From contig CAZYDH010000001.1 in NCBI GenBank assembly GCA_964645915.1, forward strand, positions 62,001-126,000: a stretch of DNA of 64,000 nucleotides. Direction: 5' to 3'. The DNA comes from JACNKV01 sp964645915. GTDB lineage: Bacteria; Fidelibacterota; Marinisomatia; Marinisomatales; JACNKV01. Below are positions 17,200 to 27,400 of this stretch, in pieces. Both the position numbers and the translations under genes were made by a program. The notes under the pieces were generated by a model, which ran no database searches, was not told the DNA's origin, and saw nothing but the letters and a program-made list of their open reading frames with translations. The stretch's first letter is position 1. Every line of letters begins with the position of its first letter.

Positions 17200-18498
17200 A
17201 TGAAGAACTTACAAAAACGATTTTTCTCATTGATAATAATCTCTCAGATTGTTTTCGCAGTGGGACTTGACTACTCTATTACATTAAACCCAAATCTTCA
17301 ATATATCAATCACACTCAGACAGATGCTGATACTTTTTATACAGATTTCCGCGATATTGATGATTTTTTACGCGACGCGAACAGACCTTCTTTGATTGAT
17401 GTTCATTTTGAATCAAATGAAATAAAAGGGTGGAAAATTGTTGCAAATTTAGGAGTCAGACTTAATTGGCTGAAGTTGGATGAAAATCTTCGAACCTTTC
17501 AAAAAGTTAAGGATATTAATCACCACTTCAATCGCAAGGGCTTCATTCAAAAAACAGGAAGCAATTATCGAGTAAAATTTGGAAGAGATAATATAGTTTG
17601 GGATGGAGAAAGAACAGGCACTATTCTATCAGACAACATGCCTCCCTTAGATCAACTCCGATTAGATATTTGGGGTGAGAAATGGATGTATCATAGCTTT
17701 ATTATCGATGCGAACACGCGGAATGTTTTATCACAAGGAACAGATCTTGAAAAAATGATCATTGGACATCGGATTGACATTGATTTGAAACAATCATGGA
17801 AGATCATTTTTGGAGAAGTTGTTTCTATCTCAAAAGAATTATCTCTTGCAGAATTAAACCCGTTTTTACCTTTGTATCATAATCAAGAATTCAGTAGTGG
17901 CACACACAATGTTATTACGACGATCGGTATTCAAAAACGTTTGAACCCTAAATCCATGCTTTTTGTGCAACTGGATATTGACGAAATCGACACCGATTTA
18001 ATCGACGTAGAATGGCGAAAAGATGTCAATGCAACTCGTCCATTGGTTCATGGATTGCAAACGGGGTTGATCGCAGATAAACTCCAGTGTATTTATACGC
18101 AAACCTCTCCACATTTATATCAGCATTATGCTCGAAATAATGCCGACTTCGTTTTAGTTTATAGCCGACCGATGGATGGAAAGAAATATCTTAATCGGTT
18201 TATGGGATATCCGCTGGGTGGTGGAGTGAAATCCGCAGAATTGATCCTTGGAAAGCGAAATATTCGATCCATTCAATATCGATGGATCGAACAAACTCCG
18301 AATGCATTTTTCACAAACGACACATTAGGTGGTTTAAATTCACGTCATAGAATTGCAATCGAATGGGAAAAACCTTTCAAGAGCAATATAACTTGTTTCG
18401 CCAAATGTGCCATTGAGCACCATAGTAATTATAGATTTACAAATACAAGCCGAACCATTACAGAAATTTTTACCGGGCTTTCATGGATTGTAAAATAG
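17200..18498 (+). CDS. Outer-membrane beta-barrel protein (third of the locus)
   Basis: A 432-residue predicted outer-membrane protein with a signal peptide of about 20 residues ending VFAVG. The body alternates amphipathic strands and short turns. Around residues 125-155 it reads VKFGRDNIVWDGERTG, then NMPPLDQLRL, which aligns by position with the corresponding block in the barrels at 6328 and 10936. No Shine-Dalgarno site is visible near the start, and the gap to the carrier gene is 54 nt, so expression may depend on read-through from the operon. Family unknown; it would be the outer-membrane partner of the ABC/LolA-like module. Confidence 0.68.
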   Translation: MKNLQKRFFSLIIISQIVFAVGLDYSITLNPNLQYINHTQTDADTFYTDFRDIDDFLRDANRPSLIDVHFESNEIKGWKIVANLGVRLNWLKLDENLRTFQKVKDINHHFNRKGFIQKTGSNYRVKFGRDNIVWDGERTGTILSDNMPPLDQLRLDIWGEKWMYHSFIIDANTRNVLSQGTDLEKMIIGHRIDIDLKQSWKIIFGEVVSISKELSLAELNPFLPLYHNQEFSSGTHNVITTIGIQKRLNPKSMLFVQLDIDEIDTDLIDVEWRKDVNATRPLVHGLQTGLIADKLQCIYTQTSPHLYQHYARNNADFVLVYSRPMDGKKYLNRFMGYPLGGGVKSAELILGKRNIRSIQYRWIEQTPNAFFTNDTLGGLNSRHRIAIEWEKPFKSNITCFAKCAIEHHSNYRFTNTSRTITEIFTGLSWIVK

Positions 18499-18534
18499 TT
18501 TCAACACTATTGCTGACATAGACAAAAACATATA

Positions 18535-20763
18535 ATGAAAAAAACGATCGAATTAAAAATAGGTGGGATGCATTGTGCTGGATGTAGCTCTTCGGTGGAA
18601 AATGCATTATTACGGATTGAAAATGTTGAGTCCGCCGTTGTCAGTCTTACGCTGGAAAAAGCAACTGTAATAGGCGAAAATATTTCATCGGAACACTTAA
18701 TTAACGCCATCAATGATTCCGGGTTTAAAGCAAAAGAAATATCAACCGAGTCTGTTGTTGCTACTGAAGAACTAACAGAACAAGAAATACAATTTAAATC
18801 TGCGCGCAAGAAAGTCATTGCCGGCTGGTTGTTTACAATCCCGATTATGATTTGGATGATCCCCGAAATGGGCTTTCATATCATGTGGCCGTCACCATTT
18901 ATTTTTCATTTAGGAATGGTGGTTTTAAGTGGGTTGGTTATGTTTACGGCCGGATTGGATACCCTGCGAAGCGCTGTTAAGTCGGCTATTCATCGATCTC
19001 CAAACATGGACGTTCTAATCGCATTGGGATCTCTTGCTGCATGGATGACAGGCATTGTAAAACTGCTGGCTTTTAGTGGGTTGGTTCCATCGATGCCATC
19101 CTTTGCAGGAATTGCAGGAATGATTGTCGCATTTCATTTGAGTGGGAGGTATATTGAATCAAAAGCACGAGGACAATCCTCTGCGGCGATTAGAAAACTC
19201 ATGACGATCGGAGCGAAAAAAGCAATTGTTTTAGATTCTACAGGGAACGAATATGAAATTGACGTACAAGATCTTAAACCGGGAGAGGTATTCATTGTAC
19301 GTGCGGGTGAAAAGATACCCACCGATGGAAAGATCATAAATGGAAGGGCTTCAGTTGATGAATCTATTGTAACCGGGGAACCCATGCCTGTACAAAAAGA
19401 AATCGGTGACTCGGTGGTGGGAGCGACGATCAATCTAGATGGAACATTAGAAATTCAAACCACGAAAATTGGGAAAGAAACATTTTTAGCGCAGGTAATT
19501 AAATTGGTAGAGTCTGCACAAACGACAAAAGTTCCGATACAAGTTTTTGCAGATCGTATCACTGCGATTTTTGTCCCTATTGTTTTAATATTGGCATTAA
19601 CGACATTTGTTACCTGGCTTGTTTTTTATGATCAAATGGTCATAATTGCTGGAATATTTGTGAATTGGTTTCCCTGGGCGAATTTATCAATGTCACCGGT
19701 AGCGATCGCTTTTTATGCAGGGATTGCAGTTCTGGTCATCGCATGTCCTTGTGCGTTAGGGTTGGCAACACCAACTGCTTTAATGGTGGGAAGTGGAAAG
19801 GGAGCCGAGAATGGGATTTTGATCCGTGATGGAGCCGCCATCCAAAGAATGAATGAAGTCACAACTGTAGTTCTGGATAAAACCGGAACATTAACCAAAG
19901 GTGAACCGAAAGTATCAAACATCCTCATTGAAAAGAACATATCAGAAGAGGAAATATTAAAACTTGCAGCCTCGTTGGAGATTGAATCAACCCATCCGCT
20001 AGCCAAAGCGATTGTAAAAAAAGCGAATAAGAAAAAAATTGAGCTGATAAAAGCAGAAGATATCCACGTTGCGCCCGGAAAAGGGAATGTCGGAGTAGTA
20101 GATGGGAAAGCAATAAAAATCGGCACGGCTGATTTTGTCGGAGCCGAGTCACAAGAATTTGAAGAAAGAACTCCGGTTTATATGTCCATAGACAATCACC
20201 CTGCAGCAATTTTTTTACTGACTGATGAGATTAAGACCGAAGCCAAGAAGATTGTTTCTGAATTGAAGAGAAAAGGAAAGCGAGTCCTTCTTGTAACGGG
20301 CGACAGAGAAAGAACAGCAAAAGCATTATCCGATATATTACAGATTGAGGAATATAGAGCAGAAGTATTACCCGGAGAAAAAGCTTCAATAGTGAAAGAA
20401 CTTCAAAACTCAGGAGATGTCGTTGCAATGGTGGGCGATGGGATCAACGATGCGCCGGCTTTAGCTCAAGCTGATGTTGGAATTGCCCTAAGCACCGGAA
20501 CAGATATTGCAATGGAAACAGGAGAAATTGTGCTGACCGGAATAGATTTGTATGGAATTATTAAAGCATTCAATTTATCAAAAGCAGTATTTAAAAAGAT
20601 AAAACAGAATCTGTTTTGGGCGTTTATTTATAATTTGATTGCGATCCCAATGGCGGTGTTGGCGTTGTTACATCCTATTATTGCAGAGTTGGCGATGGTG
20701 TTTTCTTCGATAAATGTTGTAGGAAATTCAAACCGACTTAGGGGAATAAAACTCAATAACTAA
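18535..20763 (+). CDS. copA: Copper-exporting P1B-type ATPase
   Basis: A 742-residue heavy-metal ATPase of normal CopA length. The N-terminal metal-binding domain has GGMHCAGCS (Cys14, Cys17). Eight membrane helices follow, with the CPC ion-site motif at residues 404-406 (IACPCALGLATP). The phosphorylation site is Asp448 in DKTGTLTKGEP; ESTHPLAKAI is the HP nucleotide-binding locus, and GDGINDAPALAQADVGIAL is the hinge. The last helix carries MVFSSINVVGNSNRLR, typical of the Cu(I) subgroup. It pumps Cu(I) out of the cytoplasm. It follows the transport locus by 36 nt and may be its last gene. A bidirectional terminator lies immediately downstream. No copper chaperone or CopY/CueR regulator is nearby. 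Confidence 0.95.
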   Translation: MKKTIELKIGGMHCAGCSSSVENALLRIENVESAVVSLTLEKATVIGENISSEHLINAINDSGFKAKEISTESVVATEELTEQEIQFKSARKKVIAGWLFTIPIMIWMIPEMGFHIMWPSPFIFHLGMVVLSGLVMFTAGLDTLRSAVKSAIHRSPNMDVLIALGSLAAWMTGIVKLLAFSGLVPSMPSFAGIAGMIVAFHLSGRYIESKARGQSSAAIRKLMTIGAKKAIVLDSTGNEYEIDVQDLKPGEVFIVRAGEKIPTDGKIINGRASVDESIVTGEPMPVQKEIGDSVVGATINLDGTLEIQTTKIGKETFLAQVIKLVESAQTTKVPIQVFADRITAIFVPIVLILALTTFVTWLVFYDQMVIIAGIFVNWFPWANLSMSPVAIAFYAGIAVLVIACPCALGLATPTALMVGSGKGAENGILIRDGAAIQRMNEVTTVVLDKTGTLTKGEPKVSNILIEKNISEEEILKLAASLEIESTHPLAKAIVKKANKKKIELIKAEDIHVAPGKGNVGVVDGKAIKIGTADFVGAESQEFEERTPVYMSIDNHPAAIFLLTDEIKTEAKKIVSELKRKGKRVLLVTGDRERTAKALSDILQIEEYRAEVLPGEKASIVKELQNSGDVVAMVGDGINDAPALAQADVGIALSTGTDIAMETGEIVLTGIDLYGIIKAFNLSKAVFKKIKQNLFWAFIYNLIAIPMAVLALLHPIIAELAMVFSSINVVGNSNRLRGIKLNN

Positions 20764-20787
20764 AAATAATATTTAAAATAATTGAAT

Positions 20788-20817
20788 AAAAAAGGGCCTC
20801 ACTTGAGACCCTTTTTT
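20788..20817. terminator. Bidirectional rho-independent terminator
   Basis: A 13-nt stem (AAAAAAGGGCCTC/GAGACCCTTTTTT, one internal mismatch) with loop ACTT. The A-run on the left and T-run on the right let it work in both directions. It lies between the convergent copA and the minus-strand T9SS protein gene, exactly where a shared terminator is expected. Confidence 0.85.
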
Positions 20818-20840
20818 ATTAGAATAAGAGTTATTCCTGA

Positions 20841-23800
20841 TTACTTCAAGAACATCATTTTCTTAGTTGCGGTATAATCACCGGCTTCAATCCGATAGAA
20901 GTAGATACCACTACTTACCGGTTGACCGAAGTTATTTACACCGTTCCATTGAACTGTATGCGATCCAGGAGTTAATCCCTGTCTATCAATCTTTGCTACA
21001 GTATTTCCAAGCAGGTTGTAGATAGTCAATGTGACATCGGATACCTGAGGAATGTCGAATGAGATCGACGTAGTAGGATTGAACGGGTTCGGATAGTTCT
21101 GACGTAATGCAAATGAAGTCGGTAAAGGCTTCAGAGGATCTGTAGAAGCAGTTATCCAATCAAGAGCTTGTTTCAATGAACCTTCCTCTTTAGCTCCCCA
21201 CCATACGTAAGGATCGTCATTTAATGACAGAGGATCAAATCCAAGGAATAAGGTTTTGTTACCATTTGTCCATGTCTTATGGACACCAACAGCATTACCA
21301 CCGGAGCTGAAACATACTGTTCCGTCTGCAGTGGGTACAAGTCCGTCAAGCCAGTTTGCGAATTCAATTTCATAACCCGGATCATAAAGAACCGTGTCTC
21401 CACCTTCTGCTGCAAACAGTGCACCGGAGATCAGATCTCCTTCAACAGTTGCAATCGGTGAGATTGCAGCATCGTTGATATCATTCAATGTTGAAGCAAC
21501 ACCAAGATTGTGGAAGAATGAACCTTCGGCAAAGTCTACATCGCCCCAGCTCATATTATAGATACCGAATGTTTCATCACCGGCAAGTACGTATTGTTTA
21601 TCTCCTTGTGCTAACCAATCAGACAAGGCACCATCATAATAGGTATGAAGCGCACCGTAGAACGGATAATCGCTTGTAGTTGTGATTTCAAATACGGTGT
21701 TATAGAAACTAAGCAGTTCAGCCGTAGGAAGACCATTGACATTACTTTCCCAGAAATCCGGCCATACAAATAGGTTTCCTGTTACGTAATCATCGTAGAA
21801 ATAGTATAATCCCGGATAGCTGCCGGAGTCCATTTCATTGTTTAATACAAACAGCACGTCTGAGGATGGCGCATAAACGAAGTAACTATAATCAGCAGTT
21901 ACAAATGAGCCACCGGCATCGGTTGCAACTAAATAATAAACAACTGTTGTTCCGCCTTCTTGTCCCGGGATGGAACCAGTAAAGGATCCATCTCCGTTGT
22001 CGGTCAGGGCTACGGTTGTAGCTTCACCATCAATGGTGTAAATCAGATCAACGGCGAACACATCCCCTTCGCGGTCTTCAGCGGTTGCAACAACCGTTAT
22101 ATCCTCCTGTGTGAAAATTGGTCCAGAAGGTCCGTCATGGCCAGTTATGACCGGGACTGATTCAACTTCAAACCACTGCATTGTATTGTCAAGGAATCCG
22201 AAAAGAACGGCATCATCATCAATACCTTCGAGGTGCCATGGTACGAAAGCCATTCTATAAAAGCCGTCATACATTACACCACCAAAGTCAACAAAGTCTT
22301 CTTCTTCTGTACTAAACACATTGAAGATAGATTCAGCGTCGTCATCACCAATGATTTCATCAGCCCAGTTGGAGGCCTCAGGGCAAGTAACTTCGAACGG
22401 ATCTAAGAACTCGCCGGTGAGGAGATTTCCTTCAACCCCAGTATAAAGAGTGTCTGTGGATCCAAAGTCATCGCCGTAGTAGTTTGCATCACTCCAGAAG
22501 TCAGAGGTGTGAAGGTAGTTGGCTAAGAACGGATATGCACCCGCATCTACAGTAGACCAACCTTCAGCTCCGCCTGTGATACCATAGATATAGTCAGCAG
22601 AGGAGAAAAGCAAATCCCCACCATTGTCTAAGAAAGCCATAACATCAGCTTCAAGCGTTCCACCAACACCAAGCAATCCTTCACTGTTCAGACCTTGAAT
22701 AATCACAAGGTCATCGTATTTATTCAATTCACATGCTGTTAATGCTCCACCGGATTGTGTGTTCCAGAAGTCTACTGAATAACCAAGCTCATAAAGAGCT
22801 TCGGCGATCCGAGCAGCATAAGTAGCATCCAATGCATTGGGACCATCGTCCAGAACGAGGACATCAGCGCCGGCTGTGTATTCACGTACTGTGAAAGATT
22901 TGGGAGCTAATGACAGATCTGTTGTGTGTTGTACACCGCCTGCAGGATTCTCATCACCATTATCAACTGCTTTCCAGTAGTATGAAACAGTGGTTCCAAC
23001 AGGAACAGATGGAATAGTTCCGGTAAAGATATCGTCAACGCCGCTACCTACTAATTCAGTTTCTACAACGCCGTCACCAATGTCATATCCGAAGATAACG
23101 CTGGTTAATGCACCGGTAAAGTCTGCAGTACCCACATCAACGATGTTTGCAGTAGCATAGTAAGGACCACCGTCACAGGATGCATATACATCTGGAAGAT
23201 CTAATACATCTGTAATAAATGGTGGCGGGTCTCCGTAATAGTCAACTTTTGCATCGACAGCAAAGTTTAATCTTGGAACCCAGCAGCCTTCATCACAATA
23301 GGAAGCACCACCATTATAGAATTTGAATCCATGATTGTAAGTGGTTCCACTTCCACCGTCACCGGCATAGTAGTACAAGTCTGGACCATCACCACCAAAA
23401 TCACCGATTACTTGGATAGCAAAGTCATTTGCTCCAACATCAGCCGGTGTTGGGAAAGTGAAATCAAGCAACGTTGAAACGTCGGAAGAGGTCAATGGGA
23501 AAGTATAGGAAGCTAAGACGTTCCCCATAAAGTCCCCAGGTGACTCGTTGTAGTATGAAAAGTCATACACACCGTTTGCATCCACACCCGCGGAAGTTAC
23601 ATCTAATACTTCACGGACGACGAGTGTTACGTCGGTACCAACCAATTCTGACTCAGAATGGAAATAGAGCTGTACACCCTCTACAGTACACTCTGTGTCT
23701 GGTCTGTACCAAACTGCAGCACTGTCACCTGTATTAAAGATAAATCCACCAAAGCCAGTGGAACCCGCATCATATGCGATCACTGACGGGAAGCGAGAAT

Positions 23801-24059
23801 CCGCTACCGGGGGTTGATCTCTTAACACGACAGTTTCAGGATCTTGTGTTTTTCTTGCCAGGCGAGGTCCTGCTGTTAATGCACGTTTTACAATCATATC
23901 ATTGTTTTGTAAAACAGGTCCTGCAGGCAAGGCTTTTTCTGTAATTTGAGTTGATTGTCCTTTAGGAAGTTCGCCGGTGCTCTTTAAGATCGCATCGTAA
24001 GCAAACGTCACAGAAAAGACCATTACAAGAAAAAGCAATATTTTAACTGTTTTTTTCAT
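20841..24059 (-). CDS. Large T9SS cargo protein with type A sorting domain
   Basis: A 1072-residue secreted protein. The signal peptide is residues 1-20 (ending TFAYD). The C-terminal 90 residues are a type A T9SS sorting domain: RQNYPNPFNPTTSISF, then VTLTIYNLLG, then SSGIYFYRIEAGDYTATKK and the basic MMFLK end. The middle is a chain of Ig/fibronectin-like beta domains (around 270-400 and 650-740) and one segment starting DVLVLDDGPNA (about residue 400) that resembles the class I glutamine-amidotransferase-like fold, repeated weakly as DVLFVLNNEMD near residue 750. No catalytic triad is evident. It has an AGGAGA ribosome site and a somewhat more GC-rich coding style than its neighbours, which could mean high expression. 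Surface function unknown. Confidence 0.85.
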   Translation of the reverse strand: MKKTVKILLFLVMVFSVTFAYDAILKSTGELPKGQSTQITEKALPAGPVLQNNDMIVKRALTAGPRLARKTQDPETVVLRDQPPVADSRFPSVIAYDAGSTGFGGFIFNTGDSAAVWYRPDTECTVEGVQLYFHSESELVGTDVTLVVREVLDVTSAGVDANGVYDFSYYNESPGDFMGNVLASYTFPLTSSDVSTLLDFTFPTPADVGANDFAIQVIGDFGGDGPDLYYYAGDGGSGTTYNHGFKFYNGGASYCDEGCWVPRLNFAVDAKVDYYGDPPPFITDVLDLPDVYASCDGGPYYATANIVDVGTADFTGALTSVIFGYDIGDGVVETELVGSGVDDIFTGTIPSVPVGTTVSYYWKAVDNGDENPAGGVQHTTDLSLAPKSFTVREYTAGADVLVLDDGPNALDATYAARIAEALYELGYSVDFWNTQSGGALTACELNKYDDLVIIQGLNSEGLLGVGGTLEADVMAFLDNGGDLLFSSADYIYGITGGAEGWSTVDAGAYPFLANYLHTSDFWSDANYYGDDFGSTDTLYTGVEGNLLTGEFLDPFEVTCPEASNWADEIIGDDDAESIFNVFSTEEEDFVDFGGVMYDGFYRMAFVPWHLEGIDDDAVLFGFLDNTMQWFEVESVPVITGHDGPSGPIFTQEDITVVATAEDREGDVFAVDLIYTIDGEATTVALTDNGDGSFTGSIPGQEGGTTVVYYLVATDAGGSFVTADYSYFVYAPSSDVLFVLNNEMDSGSYPGLYYFYDDYVTGNLFVWPDFWESNVNGLPTAELLSFYNTVFEITTTSDYPFYGALHTYYDGALSDWLAQGDKQYVLAGDETFGIYNMSWGDVDFAEGSFFHNLGVASTLNDINDAAISPIATVEGDLISGALFAAEGGDTVLYDPGYEIEFANWLDGLVPTADGTVCFSSGGNAVGVHKTWTNGNKTLFLGFDPLSLNDDPYVWWGAKEEGSLKQALDWITASTDPLKPLPTSFALRQNYPNPFNPTTSISFDIPQVSDVTLTIYNLLGNTVAKIDRQGLTPGSHTVQWNGVNNFGQPVSSGIYFYRIEAGDYTATKKMMFLK

Positions 24060-24255
24060 GTTGTTTTGTTCTCCTGTTTGTTAATTAAGTTTTCTCTACC
24101 GATTATCGTTCAATGATTACGAAGAGTCGGCATGGAAAATTATCAAAAATATAATGATGAAAATTCTCTGAGAAAACACATCACTATTGGAGTTTAAAAA
24201 ACAATAGACACATATTCCAACACTATTTTGATATAAAAACTTTACACAATTATTT

Positions 24256-24374
24256 GTTGCTTTTTCGGTAAAAAACACTACAAATTAAACATCGTTTTGA
24301 GACAAAATCGATTAACAGTTGCATTTTCAGTAAAAAGCAGTACAAATTCTATGTGGGTTTAGATCAAAATCGAT
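24256..24374 (+). repeat. Two imperfect tandem copies of a 57-nt unit
   Basis: Copy A is 24256-24312 and copy B is 24318-24374, a 62-nt period. Both begin GTTGC, continue TTTTC-GTAAAAA-CA-TACAAATT and end AAAATCGAT; roughly two thirds of positions match. The second copy ends inside a near-palindrome (ATCAAA...TTTGAT, 24363-24381). The placement 50-180 nt upstream of the TonB-receptor start suggests duplicated binding sites for a regulator. Confidence 0.6.
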
Positions 24375-24380
24375 ATTTGA

Positions 24381-24390
24381 TAAGCGCTTA
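24381..24390. promoter_or_regulatory. LacI/GalR-type palindrome upstream of the TonB-receptor operon
   Basis: TAAGCGCTTA is a perfect 10-nt palindrome with a central GCGC, in the context TTTGATAAGCGCTTAAAAC. LacI/GalR-family operators have this shape (central CG flanked by A/T-rich half-sites). It lies 33-54 nt upstream of the candidate start codons, where a bound repressor would block transcription. No LacI-family gene is in the window. Confidence 0.45.
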
Positions 24391-24434
24391 AAACCAAATC
24401 ATACACCAATAAAGAAAATTTAATGGAAATACTT

Positions 24435-27400
24435 ATGAGAAAAATAAAACCATTTATTTTTATAATGATATTTGCAACGATGTTATTTGCAGGAAATACA
24501 GGGAAGATTGCCGGAAGAATAACAGACGCAACAACAGGCGAGCCCCTTATCGGAGCAAACATCATTGTAACGGGAACATCTCTTGGGTCTGCAACAGATC
24601 TGGATGGTTATTATACAATATTATTTGTCCCTCCGGGTCAATACACCCTTAATGTAAATAGTATGGGATATGCAAAATCCGTGATCACAGATGTTGTTGT
24701 GACGGTTGATTTAACAACAACAATCAATGTAGAAATGACAACCGAAGTGCTTGAGGGAGAAATCGTCACAGTAACAGCAAAGAAACCTTTGATCGAAACG
24801 GATTTGGTTTCGTCGCGGAGAAGCATGACATCAGAAATGATTGAAGAGATTCCTGTTGATGATATTGAAGATATATTAAATCTAACAGCAGGGATTGTAG
24901 ACGGTCATGCTAGGGGTGGACGAGATGGTGAGATTCTATTTTTAATTAATGGTGTCCCGGCCGTTGATCCTATTGATAATGAATTCAGTGCAGAAGTTCC
25001 AACTTTGGGTATTGCAGAAACCAACATCATTACATCCGGTATTTCCGTTGAGTACAGCAATGCCCTCTCAGGTGTTGTCAATATGGTTACTCAAGAAGGT
25101 AGTTCAAAGTTAAAAGGAACATTCCGTATGAAAACGGATGATAACTCCATGGTTAATTTTGGTTTTCCGGGGTTAAATAAAGAAACAGTATATGAAGGGG
25201 CTTTGGGTGGTCCATTGCTAAACCTCCCTGTTCGTTGGTTTGTTGCAGGTGAAGTCACAAACACTCAGGGAAGATATGGTGTGGCCGAACGAGAAGCAGG
25301 TGCTGTTACAACAAGCTTAACTTGGCGTCCTTTCCCTAAATCAAAATTTAAACTCGCGGTAAATAATAATTATTCAAAAAACAATCAATATAGCTATCGA
25401 TATAGTCGTGTCAGTTATGAAAATGAAAATTCTGATAATGATGATAGACTGGACAGAGTTGTTACTATCCAAGCAAAAGATATTTTTGATCCGACAACAT
25501 ATGGTACAGATGGTTTATTGTATGGATTGAATATGGAAGATGTCATTTCAATCGCTGGATTAAGTGCAGACGATATTCCAAAAAGAAATGTAATGATTGA
25601 AGTTGATAAAGATGGTACAGGAGGAATTATTGCAGGAGATGGGGACTTTAGAGAAGAAGATCTTAATGGGAATTCTCAATGGGATATTATTGATTTTAAT
25701 CGGTCAGGCGCTACTACCGACTCCAGCTTTATTGATATGAATGATGATGGAGTATATCAATGGGGCGTTGATGTGCCAACAAGCACAAATGCAACTGAGG
25801 TTGATGGGCATGCAGTTATTTTAGCAAATAGAAACTTAACCGATGACCCGCTTGCTTCTGGCTTCAATGATTCATTTAGCATGTTAGATCACTTGCTGCG
25901 ATTCAAAGATAACAGTTCACATATTAGTTTGAGCTTGAACCAACAATTTGCTAAAAACTCTTTCTTGATGGTTAGTTTAAGCAGATTTAAAACATATTAC
26001 CATTATGACACTGAAGAATCTTCTAGTATCCCTTCATATATTGATTTTCTAGATGAAGCAGGGGTTGAACAGAAATATATTAATGATTATAAGGATAATC
26101 TGTTTACAGACTGGAACAACAATGACTTTCTGGATATTTCCGAAGATGCATTCCCCGATGATTATTCAAAATGGTTAGCTTGGGAAGATATTCCGATCCA
26201 AAACACGCAAGACAGAGATAAATTTTATACATATGGCAATGGAACTACATTTTCACGTAATAGATGGAACGAAGATGAAAAAGTAATTTGGAATTTTAAA
26301 ACCACATTAACGAGCCAAGCTACAAAACATCATTTACTGAGAGCTGGTTTTGAAATGAACCTATATGATGTGTTTGATCACGATATTGATATGCCGTCAG
26401 GTGGAAATATTTATGGTCAAAATATTGGTTCAAGAAATGATTGGGGTCGATTTGGTGAATCCTATTCAGACTGGGGTCTAGACGGCGTTGAAGGGACGAA
26501 CGATGACTATGAAGGTAATAATACATGGGATCATCTTGATTATGGGGAAGACGGTGTGCTTGCAATCGATGGAAATGGTGACGGAGATTATGATGATGAT
26601 TTTATCGATCTTCCACCGGATGTCGGAGAAGGAGACGGGAAAGTAAACTACAATGAATTACATGAGCCGTTTGAAGATATATATGATGATGACACGTGGG
26701 GCAAGAAACAACAAAAACTAGATCCTATATGGTGGGGAATGTTTGTTGAAGATAAAATGGAATTCAAATCTTTGGTTGTTGTTAGCGGTATTCGTGTAGA
26801 TTATTTTAATCCAAAGTTTAGTAATTATCCTTCAGATATTAATGACCCGGTCATTGATCAGACCACAGGAGGAGAAGTAAAAAATCCAACATCAGTTGAT
26901 GGCAAATTTTATTGGAGTCCGAGAATTGGTATTTCATACCCAATCACGAATAGAGATGCCTTCTATTTCAACTATGGACAGACCTTCCAAATCCCACAAT
27001 TTCAGTTTATGTATAGAAACATTAATTGGGATTTCTCAGGAGCATTCCCGATCGTTGGCAATCCAGACATATTGCCCGAGACAACCACAAGCTATGAGCT
27101 TGGGTTGAGACATCAGATCGGACAATTTTGGAGATTAGAAGTCAAAGGGTTCTATAAAGACATTCAAGGACTGGTTGACACAAAACAAATATGGATAAAA
27201 GCTAACCAATACTATACTCGTCATATAAATGGTGATTATGGTAATGTAAAAGGATTAGAAATTGATCTATTTAGACAATTCACTAAGTACTTTGGCGGGA
27301 ATATTAACTATACTTATTCCATTGCAAAAGGAAAGAGCTCTTCTGCAATGCAGAACTATAGTTTTACATGGGCAAGTCAAATCATTCCTGGTCATGAGAA

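Larger units (their letters stand above)
24060..24434. other. Divergent intergenic control region (375 nt)
   Basis: The only gene-free stretch over 300 nt. It separates the minus-strand T9SS protein from the plus-strand TonB-receptor operon and must hold both promoters. On the minus strand, near 24130-24150, TATTTTTG resembles the Bacteroidota -7 element TAnnTTTG, but I saw no convincing -33 partner. On the plus-strand side it contains two imperfect tandem copies of a 57-nt unit and a perfect palindrome, listed separately. I see no open frame or RNA gene in it. Confidence 0.6.
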
